A DNA stretch of 64,000 bases from Maridesulfovibrio sp. GTDB taxonomy: Bacteria > Desulfobacterota > Desulfovibrionia > Desulfovibrionales > Desulfovibrionaceae. The DNA lies in assembly GCF_963678865.1 (NCBI RefSeq), contig NZ_OY787459.1, positions 3,693,381 to 3,757,380 of the forward strand. Reading direction: 5' to 3'. Both the position numbers and the translations under genes were made by a program. Below the pieces are notes generated by a model. It made no database searches. It was not told the origin of the DNA and saw nothing but the letters and a program-made list of their open reading frames with translations. This document shows positions 26,282 through 34,778 of the stretch, piece after piece. How positions within the stretch are numbered: the stretch's first letter is position 1; each line of letters opens with the position of its first letter.

Positions 26282-26801
26282 GATATTTGTTTGTTGGATT
26301 ATGTGTTTTTTTGAAAGTGTTTTGTCTTAGCTTGAGTCTCAAGCCCCGTAAATCGTGGGCTGCGTCAAGTACGAAAAAAATACTAACTCAGAGGATGAGT
26401 TTTGTACAGGGGGGTGATTGAAAATTTGTTGTAACGTGGTCATATTTGGAAGATATTCGTGATTATCTAAAATTAATAAGAAATTAAAAAAGTTTTCCAC
26501 AGGTTCATAACCTTAAAAGAGTACGAAAAAACAGGACTTTTTCTAAACAAAGTTTAGAAAAAAAAATGTTCTGAGTTCAGAAAGTCAGTTTTTGACAATG
26601 TATGGGAAAAAGTAAGGAAGGTTGTGCGGTTGCACAAAATGATCAGTTCTTTTAGCATGTCAGGGTCTGTTTTGGAAAGATGTTTCCCACTGAAAATAAA
26701 ATTATTCTGACTGCCTGCAATTTATCTTGCAGGCTAAAGCAGATTTTTGTTTCGACCGAAAAGTTTTGTATCCGACAATGTTACCTTTTGAGCGAGGTTT
26801 T
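26282..26801. other. 520-bp spacer upstream of nrdG, several palindromes, no gene seen
   Basis: AT-rich region shared by the divergent nrdG and the secreted-protein gene. It holds CTTGAG-T-CTCAAG (26331-26343), AACTCA-gagga-TGAGTT (26385-26401) and a 25-bp palindrome with 11-bp arms, TTTTTCTAAAC-aaa-GTTTAGAAAAA (26538-26562). These could be operators or RNA hairpins. No open frame with a ribosome site is present. Confidence 0.5.
26538..26562. promoter_or_regulatory. 25-bp near-perfect palindrome, operator or hairpin
   Basis: Perfect 11-bp arms around aaa. It is flanked by A-rich sequence, so it could also terminate leftward or rightward transcripts, but no gene ends here. A regulator site is the simplest reading. 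Confidence 0.35.
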
Positions 26802-27326
26802 ATGCGAACTTTAATGTCAATCATTATACTGTTGGTTCTCTGCCATATGCCTGCTCCGGCTCACGCACGGAGTATGGAAGAGGAAAGGGCTATGTGCCTG
26901 ACCAGAAATGCCCTTGCCCGGTCCCAGTGCAAAGACCCTCACGAATACAGCTATGTAGGCTCCAAGCAGGGTGATATCTATATTTACACCACTTTTTACG
27001 GGGCCAAATATACGGATTTTTTCTGCAAGATTGAAGACGGGGAAATAACTATTCTTTCCCGCAATAAGAAGTTCAGACGCAGCGTCAAATATTATATAGA
27101 TGAAAGCGAGTGTGGGATAATCGAATATTTTCCTGCTTCCTGTACCAAGCGCTCGGTGATCAAATGCTGTTTTCCGAAATCGAAGAAAGAACTGAAGGCC
27201 GACAAGGAGGCTGAATTCTGGCAGCGTTCCATTCCTGATCTGCTCAAGGAGGATCAGGAAAACGCCTTGAAGGAGCTGCAGAACAAAACGTCTAAATCTT
27301 CCGAAACCAAGCCAGAAGAGCAATAA
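26802..27326 (+). CDS. Secreted protein of unknown function, Cys-containing
   Basis: 174 residues from the ATG at 26802. A Sec signal peptide (MRTLMSIIILLVLCHMPAP, then AHA cleavage) is followed by a domain of about 120 residues with scattered Cys (CLTRNALARSQCKD, FFCKIEDG, CGIIEYFPASCTKRSVIKCC), probably disulfide-bonded in the periplasm, and a charged Lys/Glu tail. I do not recognise a family. GAGG lies upstream; the longer frame to 26727 would destroy the signal peptide. The 3' end overlaps the convergent gene by 35 bp. Confidence 0.65.
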   Translation: MRTLMSIIILLVLCHMPAPAHARSMEEERAMCLTRNALARSQCKDPHEYSYVGSKQGDIYIYTTFYGAKYTDFFCKIEDGEITILSRNKKFRRSVKYYIDESECGIIEYFPASCTKRSVIKCCFPKSKKELKADKEAEFWQRSIPDLLKEDQENALKELQNKTSKSSETKPEEQ

Positions 27327-27594
27327 CCGGAGTTAGTGCGTAGAGGGGCCAGTATATCTGATTGTAGGTAAAAAAAATAACAGCTCCCAGCAGGAAAAGG
27401 GCGTAAACCCATGCTTCACCATGTTTGGCGAAGCGACGCTCTTTTTCCAGTTTCAGATGGAACATGTTTTTGCGTTCCTGAGCAGCAGCAATGTTTTCCA
27501 GCCTTTTATGCCCTGATTGCAGTTTGTATCCACATTTGGAGCAGGCTTTTGCCGTGTCATTGTTTTTTTGACCGCATTTGTTGCAAGTGATCAT
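27292..27594 (-). CDS. Small zinc-ribbon membrane protein
   Basis: 100 residues. N-terminal zinc ribbon CNKCGQ...CSKCGY, a basic helical linker (about 30-65), then two membrane segments (WVYALFLLGAVIFFTYN and WPLYALTPVIALLAWF) ending in RKI. It is probably an inner-membrane protein with a cytoplasmic ribbon; function unknown. An upstream A/G-rich site is modest. Its last 35 bp overlap the 3' end of the opposite-strand gene, so both cannot have their full 3' mRNA without antisense pairing. Confidence 0.75.
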   Translation of the reverse strand: MITCNKCGQKNNDTAKACSKCGYKLQSGHKRLENIAAAQERKNMFHLKLEKERRFAKHGEAWVYALFLLGAVIFFTYNQIYWPLYALTPVIALLAWFRKI

Positions 27595-27887
27595 ATGGTG
27601 TAAAGTCCCCTGGTGAGCTTTTATAGGATTTTAACCGGGAGTTGTTCCTGTAAAATCCTGAAATCCTGGCAATGTCAATATTTTAATGCATTACATAAAA
27701 CAAGCAAGAAAAGCACCATTGTTTTCAGCTAGTTCTTTTTGTCCTGCAGGGTGTGTTTTCTATTTTTCACTGTTCTGCTCGGAGTGCTGGGGAGATATTA
27801 CGGCTTATAGTTGTAAACTTCTTGACTATTGTGGTTGAATTGGGACATTTTTATGCAAATAATTTAGAAATTTCTGATGGAGAATTC

Positions 27888-29471
27888 ATGAGTGAAGTGT
27901 CCCGGGACGGCGCACAGGTTCCTGATAAAGATAAGCGGATTGATTTTTATTTGAAGGTTCTGAACCGCCTCAAGGAACGCAGCACCCTGCGCGAGGTGCT
28001 TGAGCGAGAGGTTTTCCTTGAATTCATCAAATACAATAACAACCGTATCAATGAATTCCCTTTGCTGGAAAAACAGCAGAGCGGGATTATCGCTTTGTTG
28101 TGCCATCGCTCCATAGATCTTCCTGCCCATGAATACATCAAAAAAATATTAAGTGAATTTATCCTTATGGTCGGCCGGTACAACAGGTTGAGAGACGGTA
28201 AGGACAAAGATTCGCTGGAGAGTATCCGTTCCCGGCTGATTAATGCGGAAACCCTGCTGATTAAAACTGTGCAGGGTGTTGTATACGCTTCCTGCCTTAT
28301 TTCCGATAACTTTGAAGAAGTTACCCTGCGTCATCTGGGGGAGCCTGCCCTAAAAAAATTCAATGCCCTGTTGGAGCAGTATGAGCTGGACAAAAATTTC
28401 TGGCAGGCCTTGATCGAGCAGTTCATTACTGGGGAAGTGGAGTCTTCCCTGACCGAAATCATATCCAAGGAAAGGTATACCCTGACCCGGGATAAGAATT
28501 ATATTATTCTGCGATTTCCTTTTGACGATGTTACCGGGCGTTTTGCATCAGAACCTCCGGCTATTGATAAAACCCGTATCCAGAGTGCATTTGAGCAGGT
28601 CGGGGCGGATGAAGAATCCGCTCAAGTTCTGAAGATGACATATAATAGCCTGCTGGAAAGCGGGGTGCTGGTCCATGATGATGATCCGGTTGCCAATGAT
28701 GTGGTTAATCGTATAGCCAGGATTGTCTGTATTGATCCTGCCACTGCCAAGTTCAGGCAGGATTATGACGCTGCCATGAATGCCATGCGCGAAACAGCCT
28801 ATTCCGCTGACAGTGCTGAAAAAGAAGCTGAACTGGCTCGCAATCTGCAATTTGCTCAGGATCAGATCGGAGCCTGTGCTGTCGGTGTCAGCCTTACCCT
28901 TGATATTGTTGTTCGTGAATTCCTGCTTGGGCTGAAAACATTTACCCAGCGAGATGAAAAGGTCCTGACAGTTTATCTGCGCAGGTTCGGGGTAGAGGCT
29001 CTCGATAAGCTGTTTTTTTACCTTACCGAAGTGAAGTTTTCCGCTTTGCTGAAGCAAAAAATGCAGGGAGAGGAAAGCAAAATGCAATTGCGGGTGCTCA
29101 AGCGCAGGCGTGCTTCCGCAAAAACTGTGCAGGCCCTGCATGAGATCGGTATGACCCGTATCCGTATGGCCCGTCTGTGGCTAAAGGATTCAGCAAATGA
29201 AAACTGGTTGATCTTTAAACACAACACCCCTCAGGAGCTGATTAAGGAAATGCAGTTGCTGGCCCTTGAAAAAGATCTTGCTACTGCAATACTTAAGCTG
29301 TTTGAAAAGGGTGATTTCAAGGTCGAATTTCTGGTCTTCATCAGTTTGCAGGCAGTTGCCAAGGCCACCAAGGACATCCGCGGCAAGCTCAATGATCTGT
29401 TCATGCGTTTCGGTATTGGAGAGCAGAGCGATGAGCAGATAGCCAAGAAATTATCAGCTCCCGCCAAGTAA
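27888..29471 (+). CDS. Unrecognised 527-residue helical protein
   Basis: Starts at the ATG at 27888 with GGAGA upstream; the frame is open to 27753 but that part has no coding character. The protein is soluble, acidic-basic mixed and almost wholly helical (KVLNRLKERSTLREVLEREV; later MQLRVLKRRRASAKTVQALH). No P-loop, metal motif or membrane segment is visible. I do not recognise a family and do not assign a function. It is a single gene with a strong terminator shared with purU. Confidence 0.7.
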   Translation: MSEVSRDGAQVPDKDKRIDFYLKVLNRLKERSTLREVLEREVFLEFIKYNNNRINEFPLLEKQQSGIIALLCHRSIDLPAHEYIKKILSEFILMVGRYNRLRDGKDKDSLESIRSRLINAETLLIKTVQGVVYASCLISDNFEEVTLRHLGEPALKKFNALLEQYELDKNFWQALIEQFITGEVESSLTEIISKERYTLTRDKNYIILRFPFDDVTGRFASEPPAIDKTRIQSAFEQVGADEESAQVLKMTYNSLLESGVLVHDDDPVANDVVNRIARIVCIDPATAKFRQDYDAAMNAMRETAYSADSAEKEAELARNLQFAQDQIGACAVGVSLTLDIVVREFLLGLKTFTQRDEKVLTVYLRRFGVEALDKLFFYLTEVKFSALLKQKMQGEESKMQLRVLKRRRASAKTVQALHEIGMTRIRMARLWLKDSANENWLIFKHNTPQELIKEMQLLALEKDLATAILKLFEKGDFKVEFLVFISLQAVAKATKDIRGKLNDLFMRFGIGEQSDEQIAKKLSAPAK

Positions 29472-29539
29472 TAATTCAAAAATTTTATCATGGCCTTGCT
29501 GCGTTCACGGCAGTTTGTCGTTAATTTTGAAATTTACAA

Positions 29540-29577
29540 AAAAAAGCTCTCCCGGAAATTTCCGGGAGAGCTTTTTT
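29540..29577. terminator. Bidirectional terminator
   Basis: AAAAAAGCTCTCCCGGAAA is followed directly by its exact complement, ending in TTTTTT. It lies between the unknown plus-strand gene and purU. Confidence 0.93.
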
Positions 29578-29599
29578 GTTTTGCTTTGTTTTAAATTTA

Positions 29600-30469
29600 T
29601 TAAATGAAAACAACTGTCTTATTGCCGTCCACAAGCACTCTTTCAGTGAGATGCCATTTTACGGCCCTGCTCAGTACCTGACGTTCAATGTCGCGGCCAA
29701 GAATCTTGAGTTCTTCATAATCGTGACGGTGTGATACGCGGATGACATCCTGCTCAATGATTGGTCCCTGGTCCAGTTCTTCAGTGACGTAGTGGGCGGT
29801 TGCTCCTATGAGTTTGACGCCGCGTTCTCCGGCTCTGCGGTATGGATCGGCTCCCACAAATGCGGGCAGGAAGGAGTGGTGGATGTTGATGATACGATTA
29901 GGGTAGGCATCAATCAGTTTGGGGGTCAGGATCTGCATGTAGCGGGCGAGGATGACCAGATCGGCATTGCCTTCCAGCAGTTCAAGGATTTTGTTTTCTG
30001 ATTCCTCTTTTTTCCCTTTTTCCACCGGGACGTGGTGAAAAGTTACATCGAATGATTCAACCGCCTTACGCAAATCATCATGGTTGCTGATGACCATGGT
30101 TATTTCTGTGTGCAGCTCGTCCCGCTTGGCACGCCAGAGCAGGTCCATGAGTGCGTGGTCGAATTTTGAAACGAGGATGGCGGTTTTCTTTTTGATCCAT
30201 GCCGGATTGACATGCCACTCCATATCAAATTTATCAGCTACTTGCGTTGCAAATTCTTCCCTGAATTCGTCGAGCCCTGTTTCAATTCCGTTCATATGAA
30301 ATTTCATTCTGAGGAAAAAACGACCGCCAACGGGATCGCTTGAGTGCTGGTCGGAATGGATGATGTTGGCATTTTTAGAAAACAGAAAGCCGGAAACAGC
30401 GGAAACTATTCCGGGTCTGTCCTTACATGATACAGTCAAATATGCTGTAGATTCTCTTGATGATGTCAT
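29600..30469 (-). CDS. purU: Formyltetrahydrofolate deformylase
   Basis: 289 residues. An N-terminal ACT domain (SCKDRPGIVSAVSGFLFSKN) precedes a formyltransferase domain carrying INIHHSFLPAFVGA, the Asn/His active-site region, and the substrate loop TAHYVTEELDQGPIIEQD. It hydrolyses 10-formyl-THF to formate and THF, balancing one-carbon pools; the ACT domain senses Met/Gly in E. coli. Single gene; the ATG lies at 30469. Confidence 0.95.
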   Translation of the reverse strand: MTSSRESTAYLTVSCKDRPGIVSAVSGFLFSKNANIIHSDQHSSDPVGGRFFLRMKFHMNGIETGLDEFREEFATQVADKFDMEWHVNPAWIKKKTAILVSKFDHALMDLLWRAKRDELHTEITMVISNHDDLRKAVESFDVTFHHVPVEKGKKEESENKILELLEGNADLVILARYMQILTPKLIDAYPNRIINIHHSFLPAFVGADPYRRAGERGVKLIGATAHYVTEELDQGPIIEQDVIRVSHRHDYEELKILGRDIERQVLSRAVKWHLTERVLVDGNKTVVFI

Positions 30470-30728
30470 TTTTTATCTCGATAAAATAAAATTTGTTTCA
30501 AAAAAGCGAATACTTCTACCAATTGAATCCAAGGCAGGCAAGCTTGAGCAGTGGTGTAGAAAGTTTTTAATTTGCGTGTCTTTTTAAAAAATGCATTAAA
30601 AAATACTAAATCATAAAAAATAATCTTTACAACTTATGATTCTGAAATTATCTCAGGCTCAAATTTTGCGTATCTTAAAATATAAAACTTTATAAATATA
30701 TGCGGCAGTGCTGCTTTTGAGGCCGGAA

Positions 30729-31385
30729 ATGAGTGTTTTAAACGGAGAAATGGTTCAGTCCGCTATCCACGGATTCATGTTTTTCGGGGATATTGTTTTT
30801 GCGGTCAGTGGAGCTCTGGCTGCGGGCAGGCGTAGGATGGATATTGTCGGTTATGTGCTTATTGGTACCATTACCGGACTTGGTGGAGGTTCTTTGCGTG
30901 ATGTGCTGCTGGACCGGCCCGTCTGGTGGACCCGAGAGCCCGTAGAGCTTTATTTATGTATCATGGCTACAGTTTTTACCTATTTTTGCCGTCTGGAAAT
31001 TAAAGACCGTTACAAGGCCACATCATGGTTTGATGCTCTCGGTCTGAGCGCCTTTGCCGTTACCGGCAGTACCGTGGCTTTGCAGGCCGGTGTGCCTTGG
31101 ACCATTGCCGTATTCATGGGGGTAATGACTGCGGTCGGCGGCGGGGTTATCCGTGATGTGTTGACCGGGAACCGGCCAATGATTCTTTGCGGCGAACTGT
31201 ATGCAGTGGCCGCACTAGCCGGTGCATTTGTAAACGTGGGTATGATGAAGCTGCATGTGCAGCCGGAAGTTGCAATGGCTGCAGGGTTCTGCAGTACTTT
31301 GACTCTGCGTGGGGTCGCGGTAGTTTATGACATCCGTCTGGGACCTCCCGGAGAGTTTGTGCGTGTGGGAGGTCGTAGCCGTTAA
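30729..31385 (+). CDS. TRIC/UPF0126 family membrane protein (YadS/YicG type)
   Basis: 218 residues, seven predicted membrane segments in two similar halves: GYVLIGTITGLGGGSLRDVLLD and FMGVMTAVGGGVIRDVLTGN carry the duplicated GGGxxRDxL signature. The family includes trimeric intracellular cation channels and, in some bacteria, glycine-transport candidates. The ATG at 30729 has GAGG at good distance; a GTG at 30708 is weaker. The C-terminus ends in a basic cytoplasmic tail. Confidence 0.87.
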   Translation: MSVLNGEMVQSAIHGFMFFGDIVFAVSGALAAGRRRMDIVGYVLIGTITGLGGGSLRDVLLDRPVWWTREPVELYLCIMATVFTYFCRLEIKDRYKATSWFDALGLSAFAVTGSTVALQAGVPWTIAVFMGVMTAVGGGVIRDVLTGNRPMILCGELYAVAALAGAFVNVGMMKLHVQPEVAMAAGFCSTLTLRGVAVVYDIRLGPPGEFVRVGGRSR

Positions 31386-31510
31386 GGCATTGTCCCGGAA
31401 TTAGCAGATACTTATCTGGCTGTGATTATGAAAAACATGGAAATTGTCCCTTTATGTTAAAAGCGTTCTGAAGTAATTATCAAGGTATAAGTAACAATCG
31501 GGGAAACAAT

Positions 31511-31978
31511 ATGTTCAGAGAAATTCAGAATACCAAAAAGATATTGCCTCAGGGCTCTGTGGAAGAGATTCTCCAGTCCGGTGAAGAAGGGGTGCTGGCA
31601 ACTGTCGGTGAGGACGGCTATCCATACGCCACTCCGCTTAATTATGTTTACCACAATGGTGCGGTTTATTTTCATTGTGCATTGAGCGGACACAAGCTGG
31701 ATAATATTTCGTTTAACCCCAGGGTTTCGTTCTGTGTGTACGTTGATACTGAACTCATGCCTTCAAAATTCAGTACCAAGTTCAGGTCGGTCATTGCTTT
31801 CGGCAAAGCCGAGGAGGTCTCCGGGGATGAGAAAAAAGAAGCTTTGCTGGCTTTAGTGCACAGGCTTTCCCCGGATCACATTCCCGCAGGCGAGAAGTAT
31901 ATTGATAATGATATGGATAAGACGCGGGTGATCAAAATAAACATCGAACACGCCACGGCCAAAGGGCGTGTGAAATAA
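31511..31978 (+). CDS. Pyridoxamine 5'-phosphate oxidase-like FMN-binding protein
   Basis: 155 residues with split-barrel character: EGVLATVGEDGYPYATPLNY, VYFHCALSGHKLDN and SVIAFGKAEEVS. This is the PNPOx-like/Nim-related family that binds FMN, heme or F420. The His in HCALSGHK resembles NimA-type proteins. The reaction is unknown; nitro-compound reduction is only one possibility. GGGG lies upstream of the ATG, and a strong terminator follows. Confidence 0.82.
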   Translation: MFREIQNTKKILPQGSVEEILQSGEEGVLATVGEDGYPYATPLNYVYHNGAVYFHCALSGHKLDNISFNPRVSFCVYVDTELMPSKFSTKFRSVIAFGKAEEVSGDEKKEALLALVHRLSPDHIPAGEKYIDNDMDKTRVIKINIEHATAKGRVK

Positions 31979-32002
31979 ACCAACTGCTAGTATAAAAACC
32001 GA

Positions 32003-32037
32003 AAGGGCTGGTTTGACTAAAAGTCAAACCAGCCCTT
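32003..32037. terminator. Terminator with perfect 16-bp stem
   Basis: AAGGGCTGGTTTGACT (32003-32018), 3-nt loop, exact complement (32022-32037), then tctttat. Confidence 0.9.
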
Positions 32038-32057
32038 CTTTATAGTATCGTCTTATG

Positions 32058-32157
32058 AAACAAAGCGGCGAAGCCTCGGTAAAAGTTCATTGGAGAGTCC
32101 AGAGAACCTTTTTTCAAAAAAGTTCTTTGGTCCCCGAAGGGTCCTCCGGAGGCATCT
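32058..32157 (+). repeat. Dispersed intergenic repeat, longest copy in window
   Basis: Reads GCGGCGAAGCCTCGG, TTGGAGAGTCCAGAGAAC, a hairpin GAACCTTTTTT-c-AAAAAAGTTC, then CCCCGAAGGGTCCTCCGGAG and GCATC, ending exactly before the livF stop. Parts recur at 7686-7732 (reverse, internally deleted) and 10327-10475 (decayed). I recall the same pattern from intergenic regions of Desulfovibrio genomes. The hairpin may also end transcripts reading leftward from livF. Confidence 0.65.
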
Positions 32158-32892
32158 TTATCCGCCCAAGTAAGCCTTTTTCACTTCAGGATCGTCCATT
32201 AGCTGGGCGGAGGAGCCTTGAGCCACTATTTCTCCGGTATCGAGCACGTAGCCGCGATGGGCGAACTTGAGCGCGAGGTTTGCGTTCTGCTCGATAAGCA
32301 GGATGGACAACCCCTGTTCGTTAAGAGCCTTGAGGGTGCGGAACATATCGTACATCAGCAGTGGTGCCAGCCCCATGGACGGTTCATCAAGCATGATGAA
32401 ATTACATTTGGACATGATGGCACGTCCCACGGCCAGCATCTGCTGTTCTCCACCGGAGAGGGATTCACTGCGCTGCTTGCGGCGTTCGGCAAGGCGCGGG
32501 AACAGGTCGAATACACGATCATAGTCGCTGTGGACATTTTTGATTGAGTCTTTGCGGGCATAGGTTGCCAGTTTGAGGTTTTCTTCAACGGTAAGGTTGC
32601 CGAAAATGTGTCTGCCCTCGGGAACAAGCGCCAGATGCAGGTCTGAAATTACCTTGTGCGGAGGCATATCGAGTATGGACTCATTTTTCCAGCAGATGTC
32701 CCCCGAGATAACCTTCGGTGCTTCCGGCGGCGGAAGGCGGCTGATGGAAAGCAGGGTGGTTGTCTTACCGGCACCGTTGGCTCCGATAAGGGTGACAATC
32801 TCGCCTTCGTTAACGTTGAACGAGATTCCGTGCAGTGCCTCGATGTTACCGTATTTTACGCGGAGATCTTTGATTTCAAGTAGAGTAGTCAT
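32158..32892 (-). CDS. livF: Branched-chain amino acid ABC transporter, ATP-binding protein LivF
   Basis: 244 residues; Walker A GANGAGKT, signature LSGGEQQML, Walker B FIMLDEPSMGLAPLL, and the LivF-type ending in KKAYLGG. It hydrolyses ATP together with LivG to import Leu/Ile/Val at the inner membrane. The ATG overlaps the livG stop by one base. Confidence 0.96.
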   Translation of the reverse strand: MTTLLEIKDLRVKYGNIEALHGISFNVNEGEIVTLIGANGAGKTTTLLSISRLPPPEAPKVISGDICWKNESILDMPPHKVISDLHLALVPEGRHIFGNLTVEENLKLATYARKDSIKNVHSDYDRVFDLFPRLAERRKQRSESLSGGEQQMLAVGRAIMSKCNFIMLDEPSMGLAPLLMYDMFRTLKALNEQGLSILLIEQNANLALKFAHRGYVLDTGEIVAQGSSAQLMDDPEVKKAYLGG

Positions 32893-33659
32893 CAGATTGA
32901 ATCATCTCCCAGATAAGCTTTGATAACAGTCTCGCTGGACTGAATATCTTCAGGTGTTCCTTCGGCAATTGTGGCGCCGAAATCAATGCATTTAATCCAC
33001 TTGCAGAGGGTCATGACCACTTTCATCTGGTGCTCGATCATGAGGATGGTGATGTCGAATTCATCATGAATCCATTTGATAAGCTTGATGAGCCCTTCAA
33101 CATCCGAGGAGTTGAGGCCTGCCGCAGGTTCGTCGAGGAGCAGCAGTTTGGGCTGAATGGACATGGCCCGTGCAATTTCAACGCGCCGCTGCAGGCCGTA
33201 GGGCAGGTTGGTGGGCAGTTCTTCTGCGTATTGTCTCAGGTCCATGAACTCGAGCAGTTCTGTGGAGATACGGTCGATTTCCTTTTCCCTGAGATAGTAG
33301 TTTTTCGAGCGCATGACAGCATCGAAAAATCCGTATCCCATGCGGTAATGCTGGGCAATGCGGATGTTGTCCATCACGGTCATATCATGCCAGAGCCGGA
33401 TGTTCTGGAATGTGCGGGCTACGCCCAGTGCGGTAACCTGATGCGGTTTGAGGCCCCGTGTGGGGTGTCCGTTTAAGGTGATGGTGCCCTCTGTGGGCTG
33501 GTAAAATCCGGATATGAGGTTGAAGATGGTGGTTTTTCCTGCACCGTTAGGGCCGATAAGCCCGGTGAGGGATCCTTCTTCAAGCTCGATATTGAAATCG
33601 GATACGGCCTGCAGACCACCGAATCTTTGCGTGAGTCCGTCTATATTTAAGAGTGACAT
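32892..33659 (-). CDS. livG: Branched-chain amino acid ABC transporter, ATP-binding protein LivG
   Basis: 255 residues; Walker A GPNGAGKTT, Walker B LLLDEPAAGLNSSDVEGL, the LivG-specific long insert between them (about 110-145), and a terminal KAYLGDDSI. It is 27 bp downstream of livM and translationally coupled to livF. Confidence 0.96.
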   Translation of the reverse strand: MSLLNIDGLTQRFGGLQAVSDFNIELEEGSLTGLIGPNGAGKTTIFNLISGFYQPTEGTITLNGHPTRGLKPHQVTALGVARTFQNIRLWHDMTVMDNIRIAQHYRMGYGFFDAVMRSKNYYLREKEIDRISTELLEFMDLRQYAEELPTNLPYGLQRRVEIARAMSIQPKLLLLDEPAAGLNSSDVEGLIKLIKWIHDEFDITILMIEHQMKVVMTLCKWIKCIDFGATIAEGTPEDIQSSETVIKAYLGDDSI

Positions 33660-33686
33660 TTTTTCTCCTTTTCTCGCGGTGTTGAG

Positions 33687-34763
33687 CTACTTGAACTTGT
33701 AGAATTTCTTAAGCCGCGGGAACAGGTCGGGCAGTTCCTTGTTGCCCATGATTCCTTCGGGCCTGAACTGCATGAGCAGGATCAGGGTCAGCGGGATGAG
33801 TACCCATTTCCAGACCTGACTGAGATGATAGGTGTCCGGGAGCAGGTGCAGGAAATGCATGCCGGTATCAAGTGCCGGGATGATGAAGCGCAGCAGTTCC
33901 AGCATTACGGTGAAGAATATGGCTGAAAGGACTGAACCGCCCAGTGATCCCATACCTCCAAGGTAAACCATGACCAGACATTCGGTGGACTTCATGATGT
34001 TGAAGGATTGCGGGTTGACGTAGCCCAGTACATGGGCGAACAGCGCGCCCGCTACCCCGGCAAGTCCGGATGAAAGCATGAAAGCGGCCATTTTCATTTT
34101 GTTGGTGTTCACGCTCATGATTTCGGCTGCAACTTCATCCTGACAGATGGACATGATGCCTTTGCCATAGGTGGAGGATACGAAGCGGCGGATCATCCAG
34201 ATGCTGGCAAAGGTTCCGATGACTACCCAAATCATCATCCACGGGATGTCGATCACGTCTTCCATGGCGTTCACCACGCGTTTCATGCCCATGAAGCCGC
34301 GCGGACCGCCTACTGCATCCATATTTTCAATGGCTGAAATAACCATGTAGTTGGCTGCAATGGTGATGATAGCCAGATAGTCGCCCCTTGTTTTAAAGGA
34401 GGGGATAGCAACGATCAGTCCGGCAACAGCTGAGATCAGTCCGGATATTATTACAATGATGGGAAAACCCAGCGGAGCCAATTCAGGTGGCAGGATGGGG
34501 GCGCCGAAAATCTTGTCCTGAGCGAAAAACATTACACTCAGGATAGATGATACATAAGCCCCGATACACATGAATCCGGCATGTCCGCAGGAAAATTCAC
34601 CCATATAACCGTTGACCACGTTCAGGCTGGCAGAAAGGATTATGTTGATGCCTATGAACATGATTACCGATTGGATGTAGAGATCCAGCGCGCCGAACTG
34701 GGAGAGGGCCACAACAATGGCGGCCATAGCCCATATTCCGATATTGAAAGAGTACTTCTGCAT
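33687..34763 (-). CDS. livM: Branched-chain amino acid ABC transporter permease LivM
   Basis: 358 residues, about 9-10 membrane segments; family segments LNVVNGYMGEFSCGHAGFM and FKTRGDYLAIITIAAN, and YLGGMGSLGGSVLSA (EAA-like loop for the ATPase). It forms the channel with LivH. 15 bp after livH. Confidence 0.95.
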   Translation of the reverse strand: MQKYSFNIGIWAMAAIVVALSQFGALDLYIQSVIMFIGINIILSASLNVVNGYMGEFSCGHAGFMCIGAYVSSILSVMFFAQDKIFGAPILPPELAPLGFPIIVIISGLISAVAGLIVAIPSFKTRGDYLAIITIAANYMVISAIENMDAVGGPRGFMGMKRVVNAMEDVIDIPWMMIWVVIGTFASIWMIRRFVSSTYGKGIMSICQDEVAAEIMSVNTNKMKMAAFMLSSGLAGVAGALFAHVLGYVNPQSFNIMKSTECLVMVYLGGMGSLGGSVLSAIFFTVMLELLRFIIPALDTGMHFLHLLPDTYHLSQVWKWVLIPLTLILLMQFRPEGIMGNKELPDLFPRLKKFYKFK

Positions 34764-34778
34764 TATGTCGATTCCGCC

